Assembly: GCA_041581055.1 (NCBI GenBank)
Contig: JBFGCT010000011.1
Coordinates: forward strand, 1-40,113
DNA: 40,113 nucleotides
Direction: 5' to 3'
Source of the DNA: JBFGCT01 sp041581055
Lineage (GTDB): Bacteria > Actinomycetota > Acidimicrobiia > Acidimicrobiales > Ilumatobacteraceae
A program made the position numbers and the translations under genes. Shown piece after piece: positions 1-7,357 of the stretch (the stretch's first letter is position 1; each line of letters begins with the position of its first letter). Below the pieces are notes generated by a model, which worked only from the letters and a program-made list of their open reading frames with translations, had not been told where the DNA came from and did no database searches.

Positions 1-927
1 CGGCCGGGCCAGCAGCTCGAAGCTGACGAGCGAGCTGACCGGGTTGCCCGGCAGCCCGAAGATCGGGACGCCGTCGAGCATGCCGAACGCGAACGGCTTG
101 GCCGGCTTGATCGCGATCTGCATCCAGGTCATGTCGGCGATCCGGCCGAGGACCGCTTTCACGACGTCGTAGTCGCCCATCGAGACCCCGCCGCTCGACA
201 CGACCGCGTCGCAGGTCGCCGCCGCGTCGCGCAACACCCGCTCGAGCTCGGCCTCGTCGTCACGCACGACGCCGAGGTCGACGACGGCGCAGCCGTCCTC
301 GGCGAGCAGGGCGGCGAGCATCGTCTTGTTGCTCTCCCGGATCTGGCCGATCGCCAGCGGCGAGCCGTCGTCGACCAACTCGTCGCCGGTGGACAGCACG
401 GCGACCCGCGGCCGGGGGTGGACGCGGACGGTCAGCGCGTTCACGCTGGCGAGGACGGCCAGCGCCGCCGGACCGATCTCGACGCCGGCCGGAAACAGCT
501 CGTCGCCGACCCTGACGTCGTCGCCGACCCCGCGCAGCGCGGCGCCCGCCTCGACGGAGCGTGTCAGCCGCACGCGGTCGTCACCGACCCGCTCGGAGTC
601 CTCGACCATCACGACCGAGTCGGCCCCGTCCGGCATCGGCGCGCCGGTCATGATCCGCATCGCCTGCCCGGGCCCGACCGGCCGGCCCGGCGCCTGACCG
701 GCGGCGATCTCGCCGACCACCGCCAGCACGACCGGCGCATCGGCCACGTCGGCGGCGCGCACGGCGTACCCGTCGACGGCGGTGTTGACGAACGCCGGGA
801 CGTCCTCGGTCGACACGACCGGCGCGGCGAGCACCAGGCCGAGCGCCTCGGACCGGGGGACGTCGACCGGCTCACCGGGGGGGCACGAACCCAGCACGAA
901 GGCCTGCGCGTCTTCCAGCGGCGTCAT
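1..927 (-). CDS. moeA: Molybdopterin molybdenumtransferase MoeA (C-terminus cut by window edge)
   Basis: MoeA inserts molybdate into adenylylated molybdopterin, the last step of molybdenum cofactor synthesis in the cytoplasm. Reading the minus strand from ATG at 927 gives 309 codons with no stop before base 1, so the end is missing. Family landmarks appear in order: VDGYAVRAADV near the N-terminus, GQAMRIMTGAPMPDGADSVV, then the MoCF-biosynthesis domain with STGDEL, SSGGVSMGDYDVVK, and IKPAKPFAFG followed by FGLPGNPVSS close to the edge. The start is chosen because a TACGGT hexamer at 940-935 lies 7 nt upstream, the leaderless arrangement used widely here; GTG at 930 is the alternative. It is divergent from the glycolipid-binding gene. 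No other molybdenum cofactor gene is in the window. Identity is secure; the C-terminal domain IV cannot be assessed. Confidence 0.95.
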   Translation of the reverse strand, partial: MTPLEDAQAFVLGSCPPGEPVDVPRSEALGLVLAAPVVSTEDVPAFVNTAVDGYAVRAADVADAPVVLAVVGEIAAGQAPGRPVGPGQAMRIMTGAPMPDGADSVVMVEDSERVGDDRVRLTRSVEAGAALRGVGDDVRVGDELFPAGVEIGPAALAVLASVNALTVRVHPRPRVAVLSTGDELVDDGSPLAIGQIRESNKTMLAALLAEDGCAVVDLGVVRDDEAELERVLRDAAATCDAVVSSGGVSMGDYDVVKAVLGRIADMTWMQIAIKPAKPFAFGMLDGVPIFGLPGNPVSSLVSFELLARP

Positions 928-934
928 CACCGGC

Positions 935-940
935 ACCGTA
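935..940 (-). promoter_or_regulatory. Leaderless-type -10 element of moeA
   Basis: TACGGT on the minus strand, 7 nt from ATG 927. Confidence 0.5.
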
Positions 941-1013
941 CCCAACCCCCTTCGAAATCGCCCGCGATCGTCGTCGACCCGGATGACACCAGCCAACGCT
1001 TCGGGAGAGGTCG

Positions 1014-1019
1014 TAGCCT
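1014..1019 (+). promoter_or_regulatory. Leaderless-type -10 element of the glycolipid-binding gene
   Basis: TAGCCT, 8 nt before GTG 1028; it supports that GTG over the upstream ATG 983. Confidence 0.5.
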
Positions 1020-1027
1020 CGACGGCC

Positions 1028-1585
1028 GTGACGACCGCACTCGCCGCGTTCCCCGCCGACGGCTACACCGCGCGCTGGCAACGGTGGGAGGCCGACGCCG
1101 ACGAGGTGTTGACGCTGCGCTGGGAGAACGAGGCGTGGACGGCGACCGGCGAGGTCGGCAGGGAGCGGGTCAGCTACGTCCTCCGGCTCTCGCCGACCTG
1201 GCAGGTCCGCCAGTTCCTGCTCTTCCGCGACCTCGACGAGCCCGACCTCTGGCTCGGCACCGACGGCAACGGCCGCTGGGGCGAGATGAACGGCGACCAT
1301 CGCACCGACCTCGACGGCTGCACCGAGCTCGACCTGAGCTGCACACCGTTCACGAACACGTTGCCGATCCGGCGGCTGCAGCTCGATGTGGGCGACGCCG
1401 CCGACATCGCCGTGGCGATGATCGACGTCGAGACGCTCGGCGTCACAAAGGTCAGGCAGCGCTACCACCATGTCGCCGAGCGGCGATGGGAGTACACCAA
1501 CCTCGACTCGGGGGCCACCGCGACGTTCGACGTCGACCGCTACGGGCTGGTCCGCGATTACCCCGAGTTGTTCCGCCGGCATTGA
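1028..1585 (+). CDS. Putative glycolipid-binding domain protein
   Basis: The 185-residue product matches the putative glycolipid-binding family (PF06475 type, related to Pseudomonas PA1994, a lipoprotein-localisation-like fold). Recognisable pieces are ARWQRWE at the start, the central DLWLGTDGNGRW, and the signature GCTELDLSCTPFTNTLPIRR. It has no signal peptide or membrane segment, so it should be cytoplasmic. The substrate in actinobacteria is not known to me. GTG at 1028 is preferred since TAGCCT at 1014-1019 sits 8 nt upstream and the protein then begins directly at the conserved domain. ATG at 983 in the same frame would add 15 residues without similarity. It runs convergently into galU with an 11-base gap. 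Confidence 0.8.
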   Translation: MTTALAAFPADGYTARWQRWEADADEVLTLRWENEAWTATGEVGRERVSYVLRLSPTWQVRQFLLFRDLDEPDLWLGTDGNGRWGEMNGDHRTDLDGCTELDLSCTPFTNTLPIRRLQLDVGDAADIAVAMIDVETLGVTKVRQRYHHVAERRWEYTNLDSGATATFDVDRYGLVRDYPELFRRH

Positions 1586-1596
1586 GCCGGCCACGG

Positions 1597-2466
1597 TCAC
1601 GACAGATCGAGGCCGCGCAGGAAGTCGCGGAGCGGGCCGCCGATCTCCGGGTGGCGCAGCCCGAGCTCGACCGAACCGGTCAGGAAGCCGAGCGGGGTCC
1701 CGGTGTCGTACCGCTCCCCGCCGCCGACCACGGCGTGGAACGGGGACCGGGCCGCCTGCGCCCGCAACGCGTCGGTCAGTTGGAGCTCGCCGCCGCGGCC
1801 GGACGTGAGCGCGGCGATCTCGTCCCACGCGTCGGCGGTCAACACGTACCGGCCGATCAGGATGAAGTTGCTGGGCGCGTCGTCGATCGTCGGCTTCTCG
1901 ACCAGATCCTTGACCGGGATCACCCCGTCGGGCGTCATCTCCCCCGCCGGGTCGATCACGCCGTACCGGACGACGTCCTCGCGGGGCACGTTGAGCACGG
2001 CCACGACGCTCCCGCCGGTGGCCGCGCAGACGCCGTTCATCTGGGCCAGGAGCGCCGAGCTGCCCATGATCTCGTCGGGAAGCAGGACGGCGAACGGCTC
2101 GTCGCCGACGGCGTCGCGCGCGCAGCCGACGGCGTGCCCGAGCCCCTTCGGCGCGTCCTGGTAGACGACCGTCGCCCGCCAGTCCTTGCCGATGGCGCGC
2201 AGGCGCTCGGCCAGCTCGGTCTTCCCACTGGCGTCGAGGGCGCCGAGCAGCGCGTCGTCGGGGGCGAAGTACGCCTCGACCGCCGGCTTGGACCGGCTGC
2301 TGACCACGACCACGTGATCGATGCCGGCGCCGAGCGCCTCGTCGATCACGATCTGGATCGCCGGTTGGTCGCCGATCGGGAAGAGCTCCTTCGGGACGGC
2401 CTTGGTCGCCGGGAGAAAACGGGTGCCGAGGCCCGCCGCCGGGATCACTGCGCTGCGGACCTGCAT
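1597..2466 (-). CDS. galU: UTP-glucose-1-phosphate uridylyltransferase GalU
   Basis: GalU makes UDP-glucose from UTP and glucose-1-phosphate, feeding galactose interconversion and glycan synthesis. The 289-residue product has the nucleotidyltransferase signature IPAAGLGTRFLPATKAVPKE at residues 8-27, then a DEALGAGIDHVVVVSS segment, the substrate-binding GLGHAVGCARDAVGDEPFAVLLPDE region, and VEKPTIDDAPSN. Length is normal for bacterial GalU (about 290-300). The ATG at 2466 immediately precedes the conserved N-terminus, and TATCGT at 2479-2474 is 7 nt upstream with no Shine-Dalgarno sequence. Its promoter overlaps that of the divergent FmdB-like gene. galT at 15617 uses the same metabolites, so the two are functionally linked though far apart. 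Confidence 0.95.
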   Translation of the reverse strand: MQVRSAVIPAAGLGTRFLPATKAVPKELFPIGDQPAIQIVIDEALGAGIDHVVVVSSRSKPAVEAYFAPDDALLGALDASGKTELAERLRAIGKDWRATVVYQDAPKGLGHAVGCARDAVGDEPFAVLLPDEIMGSSALLAQMNGVCAATGGSVVAVLNVPREDVVRYGVIDPAGEMTPDGVIPVKDLVEKPTIDDAPSNFILIGRYVLTADAWDEIAALTSGRGGELQLTDALRAQAARSPFHAVVGGGERYDTGTPLGFLTGSVELGLRHPEIGGPLRDFLRGLDLS

Positions 2467-2473
2467 GATGGGG

Positions 2474-2483
2474 ACGATAGCTT
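2474..2483. promoter_or_regulatory. Bidirectional promoter galU / FmdB-like gene with shared TA
   Basis: The 10-mer ACGATAGCTT reads TATCGT on the minus strand (7 nt from ATG 2466) and TAGCTT on the plus strand (10 nt from ATG 2494). The hexamers share the TA at 2478-2479. The two start codons are 27 bp apart. Confidence 0.6.
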
Positions 2484-2493
2484 TTCCCTTCCG

Positions 2494-2931
2494 ATGCCCA
2501 CGTACGTCTACAAGTTCGTCGAGACCGGCGAGACGATCGAGGTCCAGCAGTCCTTCAGCGACGACACGCTCACCGAGGTCGCCCATCCGGACTCCGGTCA
2601 GGTGATGCCGGTCAAGAAGGTGTTCCAGCCGGTCGGTGTCACCTTCCGCGGGAGCGGCTTCTTCAAGACCGACAACCGCGGCAAGCCGGCGACCGCCGGC
2701 GCCAAGTCGGACGGCGCGTCCGGCGGTGGCGACTCGTCCACGGCGAGCGGCTCGTCCACGTCCAGCGACTCGTCAAAATCCAGCGACTCGTCCACGTCCA
2801 GCGACTCGTCCACGTCCAGCGACTCGTCCACGTCGAAGTCGTCGGGGTCGAAGTCGTCGGGGTCGTCGACCAGCTCGACGTCGAGCCCGCCCTCCACCTC
2901 CCCCTCGAGCGCGTCCTCGTCCTCCGACTGA
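2494..2931 (+). CDS. FmdB-like protein lacking zinc-ribbon cysteines, Ser-rich repeat tail
   Basis: The first 65 residues follow the FmdB-family plan: MPTYVYKF, QQSFSDDTLTEV, and the well conserved VGVTFRGSGFFKTDNR. Canonical FmdB proteins have two CxxC zinc knuckles between these landmarks; here the equivalent stretches read FVETGETIEV and VAHPDSGQVMPV, with no cysteine anywhere in the 145-residue product. The fold may persist without zinc. From about residue 75 to the end the protein is almost wholly Ser, Thr, Asp, Lys and Gly, encoded partly by an 18-bp tandem repeat (2731-2838), so it is probably disordered. ATG at 2494 follows TAGCTT (2478-2483) by 10 nt. The stop codon shares one base with the start of the MTA phosphorylase gene (TGATG), implying translational coupling. 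Molecular function is unknown; FmdB was named as a putative regulator. Confidence 0.8.
   Translation: MPTYVYKFVETGETIEVQQSFSDDTLTEVAHPDSGQVMPVKKVFQPVGVTFRGSGFFKTDNRGKPATAGAKSDGASGGGDSSTASGSSTSSDSSKSSDSSTSSDSSTSSDSSTSKSSGSKSSGSSTSSTSSPPSTSPSSASSSSD
2731..2838 (+). repeat. 18-bp in-frame coding minisatellite, six units
   Basis: Six consecutive 18-bp units start at 2731, 2749, 2767, 2785, 2803 and 2821. The consensus is GACTCGTCCACGTCCAGC, coding Asp-Ser-Ser-Thr-Ser-Ser. Units 4 and 5 are identical, the third carries CAAAA in place of CCACG, and the last drifts into a 15-bp TCGTCGGGGTCGAAG repeat. All unit lengths are multiples of three, so slippage would change the tail length without breaking the frame. 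Confidence 0.9.
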
Positions 2932-3728
2932 TGCTGATCCCGCTCGCCGACGGAGCGTCCGAGCTCGGCGCGGAGGTCGGGATCTTCGGCGGCTCGGGGT
3001 TCTACGAGTTCCTCGACGACGCCCAAGACGTCGTGCCGCACACGCCGTACGGCGAGCCGGCGGCGCCGATCCGGGTCGGCACGCTCGCCGGCCGGCGCGT
3101 CGCCTTCCTCGCGCGGCACGGCCCCAAGCACGACTACGCCGCACACCACGTGCCGTTCCAGGCCAACGTGTGGGCGATGGCCTCGCTCGGGGTGCGCTCG
3201 ATCATCGCGCCGTGCTCGGTCGGCTCGCTCCAGCCGAACCTTCATCCCGGCGAGTTCGTCGTCGTCGATCAGCTCGTCGACCGCACGACCGGCCGCCCGG
3301 ACACGTTCCACGACGTCGGGTCCGGCGACGGCATGCCCGGGTCCGACGGCCCGGTGCACCACCAGAGCTTCGCCGACCCGTACCACCACGCCGTCCGGGC
3401 CGCGCTGCTGGCGGCCGCGGTCGACGGGCTCACCGTGCACGACGGGGGGACGATGGTCGTCATCGACGGGCCCCGGTTCTCGACTCGCGCCGAGAGCCGG
3501 TGGTACCGGGAGATGGGCTGGCACCTGGTCAACATGACCGGCTATCCCGAGGCTGTGCTCGCGGCCGAGGCCAACGTCCCGTACGCCACCGTCGCCCTCG
3601 TGACCGACTACGACGCCGGAGTCGACGGCCACGAGCCGGTGACGATGGAGGCGGTCTTCGCCGTCATGCGCCAGAACGTCACGAACGTCGAGCGGCTGAT
3701 CACCGCCACGCTGCCGCTGCTGCCCTGA
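2931..3728 (+). CDS. mtnP: S-methyl-5'-thioadenosine phosphorylase (MTAP family)
   Basis: The 265-residue product belongs to the purine nucleoside/MTA phosphorylase family and probably splits methylthioadenosine to adenine and methylthioribose-1-phosphate, for methionine and purine salvage. Signatures are GIFGGSGFYEF (phosphate loop, residues 17-27), LARHGPKHDYAAHHVPFQAN, PGEFVVVDQLVDRTTGRP, and NMTGYPEAVLAAEA. The base-recognition segment reads VTDYDAGV; both aspartates of the adenine-type TDYD motif are present, whereas methylthioinosine phosphorylases carry an Asn/Ala version, so adenine nucleosides are the likelier substrate. ATG at 2931 overlaps the previous stop by one base. The alternative is a general purine nucleoside phosphorylase, which the TDYD motif argues against. 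Confidence 0.88.
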   Translation: MLIPLADGASELGAEVGIFGGSGFYEFLDDAQDVVPHTPYGEPAAPIRVGTLAGRRVAFLARHGPKHDYAAHHVPFQANVWAMASLGVRSIIAPCSVGSLQPNLHPGEFVVVDQLVDRTTGRPDTFHDVGSGDGMPGSDGPVHHQSFADPYHHAVRAALLAAAVDGLTVHDGGTMVVIDGPRFSTRAESRWYREMGWHLVNMTGYPEAVLAAEANVPYATVALVTDYDAGVDGHEPVTMEAVFAVMRQNVTNVERLITATLPLLP

Positions 3729-3776
3729 GCCGGCGGGACCCCGAGGTCGGCGCGTGACGTCGCGATGATCGAGCGG

Positions 3777-4613
3777 TCAGGATGATTGATCGATCGCCGG
3801 CCAGGTTTCCTTCGTGCCGATGATGCCATCCCGCGCCAAGCCCTTCGATGACTGGAACGCCGCGACCGCGGCCTCGGTGCCGCCTCCGAAGTCCCCGTCG
3901 ATGCCCTTGGTGTACAAGCCGTTCTTCTTGAGGACGGCTTGCGCGTACTTCAGCATGTCCTTGGTGTTCCCGCTGTGCCGGTGGCCCCTCTTCATCATCA
4001 CCTTCGGGACGATCGGCCAGAGCCCGAAGACGAAGTTCTCGAGGTCGACAGGAGGGAGTGCGCGCAACACTTCCTTGGTTTCCTCGTCCATCGGGGCCGT
4101 GATCGACCCCGCGTCGCCGGTCAGCCGTCCGGCGACCGGCGACGAGTCGGCGAAGTGGTCGGGGTGCGTCTCGATGTGGATCCACAGGGCCGAACTCTTC
4201 CCCATGTTCCCCTTCTTGGACTTTCTTTGCTTCTGCCACCCGGCGCCGCCGGGGGGCCGGCCAGAGTGACCCGGTGGCCGCCAGATGCGGCAGCCGACGT
4301 AGTCGTGGAGGGACTGGACGCCGAGCTCGGCCGACTGACCGATGAGGAATGGGAGAACTTCGTTGAGCATGGTGTCGCGACCGGGGCCCGGGTTCTGGTA
4401 GCGCCAATCCAGGGCGGCGCCGAACGCGTGCGACGACACCGAACCGCCGGAACGGACTTCGCGGTTGACGTGACACCCGACCGACTGGCCGCCCCATCGC
4501 TGGACGAGGTAGTCCTTGATCGAGATCAGGTTCGGCGCACACGATTCGTAGGGCGGCTTCCTCCAATTCCATCCGCACCGCTGCCAGTTGTGGAACTTGT
4601 TGATCACCGTCAT
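3777..4613 (-). CDS. Endolysin-like M15-type peptidase with peptidoglycan-binding domain
   Basis: The 278-residue product combines an N-terminal D-Ala-D-Ala-peptidase-like (M15/VanY) domain with a C-terminal peptidoglycan-binding domain 1. The zinc motif SSHAFGAALDW gives ligands H62 and D69, and LWIHIETHPDHF supplies the third His (H146 or H150). The C-terminal GLYTKGIDGDFGGGTEAAVAAF and GLARDGIIGTKETW are typical of PG_binding_1. There is no signal peptide or membrane segment, which is usual for phage endolysins and odd for a housekeeping wall hydrolase. Base composition is noticeably less GC-rich than its neighbours, with a Lys-rich linker at about 127-139. ATG at 4613 has GAGG 8 nt upstream and a TACTCT hexamer at 4648-4643; GTG at 4622 in frame is less likely. 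No other phage genes adjoin it. Confidence 0.8.
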   Translation of the reverse strand: MTVINKFHNWQRCGWNWRKPPYESCAPNLISIKDYLVQRWGGQSVGCHVNREVRSGGSVSSHAFGAALDWRYQNPGPGRDTMLNEVLPFLIGQSAELGVQSLHDYVGCRIWRPPGHSGRPPGGAGWQKQRKSKKGNMGKSSALWIHIETHPDHFADSSPVAGRLTGDAGSITAPMDEETKEVLRALPPVDLENFVFGLWPIVPKVMMKRGHRHSGNTKDMLKYAQAVLKKNGLYTKGIDGDFGGGTEAAVAAFQSSKGLARDGIIGTKETWPAIDQSS

Positions 4614-4642
4614 GGGTCGCACCTCGCCTCGCTCATGGTTGA

Positions 4643-4648
4643 AGAGTA
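4643..4648 (-). promoter_or_regulatory. Probable -10 element of the endolysin-like gene
   Basis: TACTCT on the minus strand, 29 nt upstream of ATG 4613. This predicts a short leader that contains the GAGG ribosome binding site, unlike the leaderless genes around it. Confidence 0.45.
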
Positions 4649-4820
4649 CGCGACGTCGGGGTCCTCCGACATCGGCATTCTGCTGATATTCGCGGCCGCT
4701 CGATCACAACGAGCCGGGCCAGCCCCGGATCGCCGCCGCCGACAGCCGAGACCGGGTGCTTCGCCGATAGGTTCAGCGTGACCGGCTCCCTCCTCGAGTC
4801 TTCGTCCGAGGAGCGTGACC

Positions 4821-5393
4821 ATGCAGCGAGCGGCCGCCGCCCGACTGTTCCTTGCCCGGCGTCCATGGGTCTACTGGCTCGCCGTCGTTCTGCTGGCCAT
4901 CGGCGTCGCCGCGGGCGTGCAGCGTGAGCTGGGCGACGTCCACGACGCCCGCGCCCGCTGGGGCGAGGTCCGCGCGGTCCACGTCGCGACGCACGACCAC
5001 GAGCCCGGCGAGGTGCTCGCAACGTCGACGGTCGAGCTGCCGCTCGCGGCGATCCCGCCGACGGCGCTGTCGCACGCGCCGCCCGACGCGCGCGCGAAGC
5101 AGCGGGTCAGCGCCGGCGAGATCGTGGTCGCCGCCGACGTCACCCCGGCGGGTGGTCCCGCAGCCGGCGCGGCGCCACACACGCTCGTCGTGCCGGTCGT
5201 GGATCACCTGGCCCGTGACGTGCGGATCGGGCTCGCCGTCCAGATCGTCGCCGAGGGCATCGTGCTCGCCGCCGACGCGACGGTCGTCGAGGTGATCGAC
5301 GAGGTCGCGTTCGTCTCGGTCGATCCGGCCGACGCCCCGCTCGTCGCGGCCGCGGCGAAGAACGACACCGCCTCGCTGATCTACGTGCCGTGA
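4821..5393 (+). CDS. SAF-domain membrane-anchored protein
   Basis: The 190-residue product starts with a basic stretch, then one hydrophobic segment (about residues 16-33, VYWLAVVLLAIGVAAGV), then a SAF-like domain in the extracytoplasmic part. The SAF region shows the usual VHVATHDHEPGEVL opening followed by a second half with GEIVVAADVT. Related actinobacterial proteins are annotated as SAF-domain or CpaB-like, which in pilus loci are assembly factors; no pilus genes are nearby, so the role is open. ATG at 4821 is chosen because GAGGAG at 4808-4813 gives 7-nt spacing; GTG at 4815 in frame is too close to that site. Its stop abuts the stop of uppP with no intervening base, the two stops forming TGATCA. 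Confidence 0.75.
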   Translation: MQRAAAARLFLARRPWVYWLAVVLLAIGVAAGVQRELGDVHDARARWGEVRAVHVATHDHEPGEVLATSTVELPLAAIPPTALSHAPPDARAKQRVSAGEIVVAADVTPAGGPAAGAAPHTLVVPVVDHLARDVRIGLAVQIVAEGIVLAADATVVEVIDEVAFVSVDPADAPLVAAAAKNDTASLIYVP

Positions 5394-6224
5394 TCAGCGC
5401 CAGCCGGCGGCGACCACGCCGTGGACGACGACGCCGAGCGCGACCCGATACACGACGAACGGCAGGAACGACCGGGTGCTGACGTACTTGATCAGCCCCC
5501 AGATCGCCAACCAGCCCGAGAGCGCCGATGTGACCACGCCGACGATCATCGGGGCGACCAACCCCTCCGGCACACCGTCCGCCACCAGACCGGCGCCCTT
5601 GAACACGAGCGCGCCGAGGATCACCGGCACCGACATCAGGAAGCTGATCCGCACGGCGGCGTCACGGGTGAACCCGACGCTGCGGCCGCCGGTGATCGTG
5701 ATGCCCGAGCGCGACGTGCCCGGGTTGAGCGCCAGCGCCTGGGCCGCTCCGACGACCAGGGCGTCGCGGGTCTCGAACTCCTCGAGCGTGCGGGCTCCGG
5801 GCAGGCGGTCGGCCCACGCCAGCACGAGGCCGAACACGATCAGCGAGACGGCGATGATCGTCGGCGTGCCCAGCCGCTCGTCGATCGCCGACTCGAACAG
5901 CGCGCCCACGGCGGCGGCGGGGATCGTGGCGAGGACGAAGAGCCACGCCAGCCGACCCTCGGGCGACGCCGGCCGACGGCGGGTGACGACGAGCTTGGTC
6001 CCCTCCCGCACGTAGATCGCCAGATCGCGCCGGAAATAGCCGACGACGGCGATCAGCGTGCCGAGGTGCAGCGCGACGCCGTAGGTCTTCTCGACGCTGG
6101 CCGAATCGAAGTCGTCCCAACCGAACAACCACGGCACCAGCAGCAGATGGCCGCTCGACGAGATCGGCAGGAACTCGGAGAGCCCCTGCACGAGGCCGAG
6201 GACGATCGCATGGATGATCGGCAC
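5394..6224 (-). CDS. uppP: Undecaprenyl-diphosphatase UppP (BacA family)
   Basis: UppP is the integral membrane phosphatase that recycles undecaprenyl pyrophosphate to the monophosphate lipid carrier for peptidoglycan and other envelope polymers; it also confers bacitracin resistance. The 276-residue product has the family signature GLVQGLSEFLPISSSGHL near the N-terminus and ALNPGTSRSGITITGGRSVG in the second half, together holding the catalytic Glu, Ser and Arg residues, and multiple hydrophobic helices. GTG at 6224 has an AAAGG ribosome binding site 6 nt upstream. It is divergent from the beta-lactamase-fold gene. Confidence 0.95.
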   Translation of the reverse strand: MPIIHAIVLGLVQGLSEFLPISSSGHLLLVPWLFGWDDFDSASVEKTYGVALHLGTLIAVVGYFRRDLAIYVREGTKLVVTRRRPASPEGRLAWLFVLATIPAAAVGALFESAIDERLGTPTIIAVSLIVFGLVLAWADRLPGARTLEEFETRDALVVGAAQALALNPGTSRSGITITGGRSVGFTRDAAVRISFLMSVPVILGALVFKGAGLVADGVPEGLVAPMIVGVVTSALSGWLAIWGLIKYVSTRSFLPFVVYRVALGVVVHGVVAAGWR

Positions 6225-6302
6225 GGGGCACCTTTCTATCGGACGGCCCCATCGAACGGCCGGTCACCGCCGCGCCGCGCGGGCGGGGCATGCTTACCGT
6301 CG

Positions 6303-7331
6303 ATGAACCTCGCGTCACAGCTCAGCACCCTCGCCGCCGAGACCGACTTCTCCGGCGTCGCCGTCGTCCACGGTCTCGGCGATGGTGACGGCCAACGCGT
6401 GATCGAGCTCGCGCACGGGCTCGCCGACCGGGCCAACGAGCGGCCGAACACGCTCGACACCCGGTTCGCGATCGCCAGCGGGGCCAAAGGGCTGACCGCC
6501 CTCGCCACCGCCAGCCTGATCGAGTCGGGCCAGCTCGGCTTCGACACGACGCTGCGCAGCCTGACCGGTGGCGACACGGCGCTCGACCTGCCCAACGCCG
6601 ACCCGGCGGTGACGATCGAGCAGCTGCTCGGCCACACCTCCGGCGTCGGCGACTACCTCGACGAGGACGCGATCGGCGACATCGACGACTACGTGATGAC
6701 GCTTCCCGTCCACCGGCTCGCCGAGCCGAACGACTATCTGCCGATGATCGCCGCGCCGCGGCAGGTCACCCGGCCCGGCGAGCGGTTCGCCTACAACAAC
6801 GGCGGCTACGTGATGCTGTCGGTCGCCATCGAGCGGGCGACCGGCCTGTCGTTCTACGAGGTCGTCCGGCGCCACGTCCTCCAACCCGCCGGGATGCACG
6901 ACACCGGCTACTTCCGCTCCGATCGCCTGCCGCACCGCACGGCGTTCGGGTACACCGCCGACGGGCGGACCAACGTCTTCCACCTGCCGGTCAGGGGCGC
7001 CGGGGACGGTGGGGTCTACACGACGGCGGCGGACGTCGAGGCGTTGTGGGACGCGCTGTTCGGCGGTCGCGTCGTGTCGCCCGCGATGGTCGACCGCCTG
7101 ACGGCGCCCCGGAGCGAGGCGCCGGCCCAGCGGATGCGGTACGGGCTCGGGTTCTGGCTGCATCCCGAGCGTCCGGTCGTCATGCTCGAGGGGATGGACG
7201 CCGGCGTCTCGTTCCGCTCGGCCCGCGATCTCGAGACCGGCGCCGGCTACACCGTGATCTCGAACACGTCGGGTGGCGCATGGCCCCTCGTGAGGCTGCT
7301 CGACGAGCGGGTCGACGAACTCGCCGGGTGA
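6303..7331 (+). CDS. Serine hydrolase, beta-lactamase/penicillin-binding fold
   Basis: The 342-residue product is a class C beta-lactamase-related serine hydrolase (PF00144 type). The nucleophile motif is SGAK (S59-K62), followed by the YNN motif (Y164-N166) in RFAYNNGGYV, and conserved HTSGVGDYL, RPGERF, and GDGGVYTTAADV. The third catalytic box, usually HTG or KTG, is not obvious; the segment EGMDAGVSFRS occupies its place, which suggests an esterase or peptidase rather than an antibiotic-hydrolysing enzyme. There is no signal peptide, so it is probably cytoplasmic. ATG at 6303 follows CATGCT (6290-6295) by 7 nt, a weak version of the local leaderless pattern. Substrate unknown. Confidence 0.85.
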   Translation: MNLASQLSTLAAETDFSGVAVVHGLGDGDGQRVIELAHGLADRANERPNTLDTRFAIASGAKGLTALATASLIESGQLGFDTTLRSLTGGDTALDLPNADPAVTIEQLLGHTSGVGDYLDEDAIGDIDDYVMTLPVHRLAEPNDYLPMIAAPRQVTRPGERFAYNNGGYVMLSVAIERATGLSFYEVVRRHVLQPAGMHDTGYFRSDRLPHRTAFGYTADGRTNVFHLPVRGAGDGGVYTTAADVEALWDALFGGRVVSPAMVDRLTAPRSEAPAQRMRYGLGFWLHPERPVVMLEGMDAGVSFRSARDLETGAGYTVISNTSGGAWPLVRLLDERVDELAG

Positions 7332-7357
7332 CACCGACGGGCAGGGTCTCGTCCGGC

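Noticed and set aside
418..2490. Long open frame on the plus strand across moeA, the glycolipid-binding gene and galU.
   Set aside because: It is antisense or out-of-frame to well supported genes and its translation is Arg/Gly/Pro-rich; only its last 145 codons (the FmdB-like gene) are real.
5391..5396. Abutting convergent stop codons forming TGATCA between the SAF gene and uppP.
   Set aside because: A tidy coincidence of compact gene packing; nothing suggests a function.
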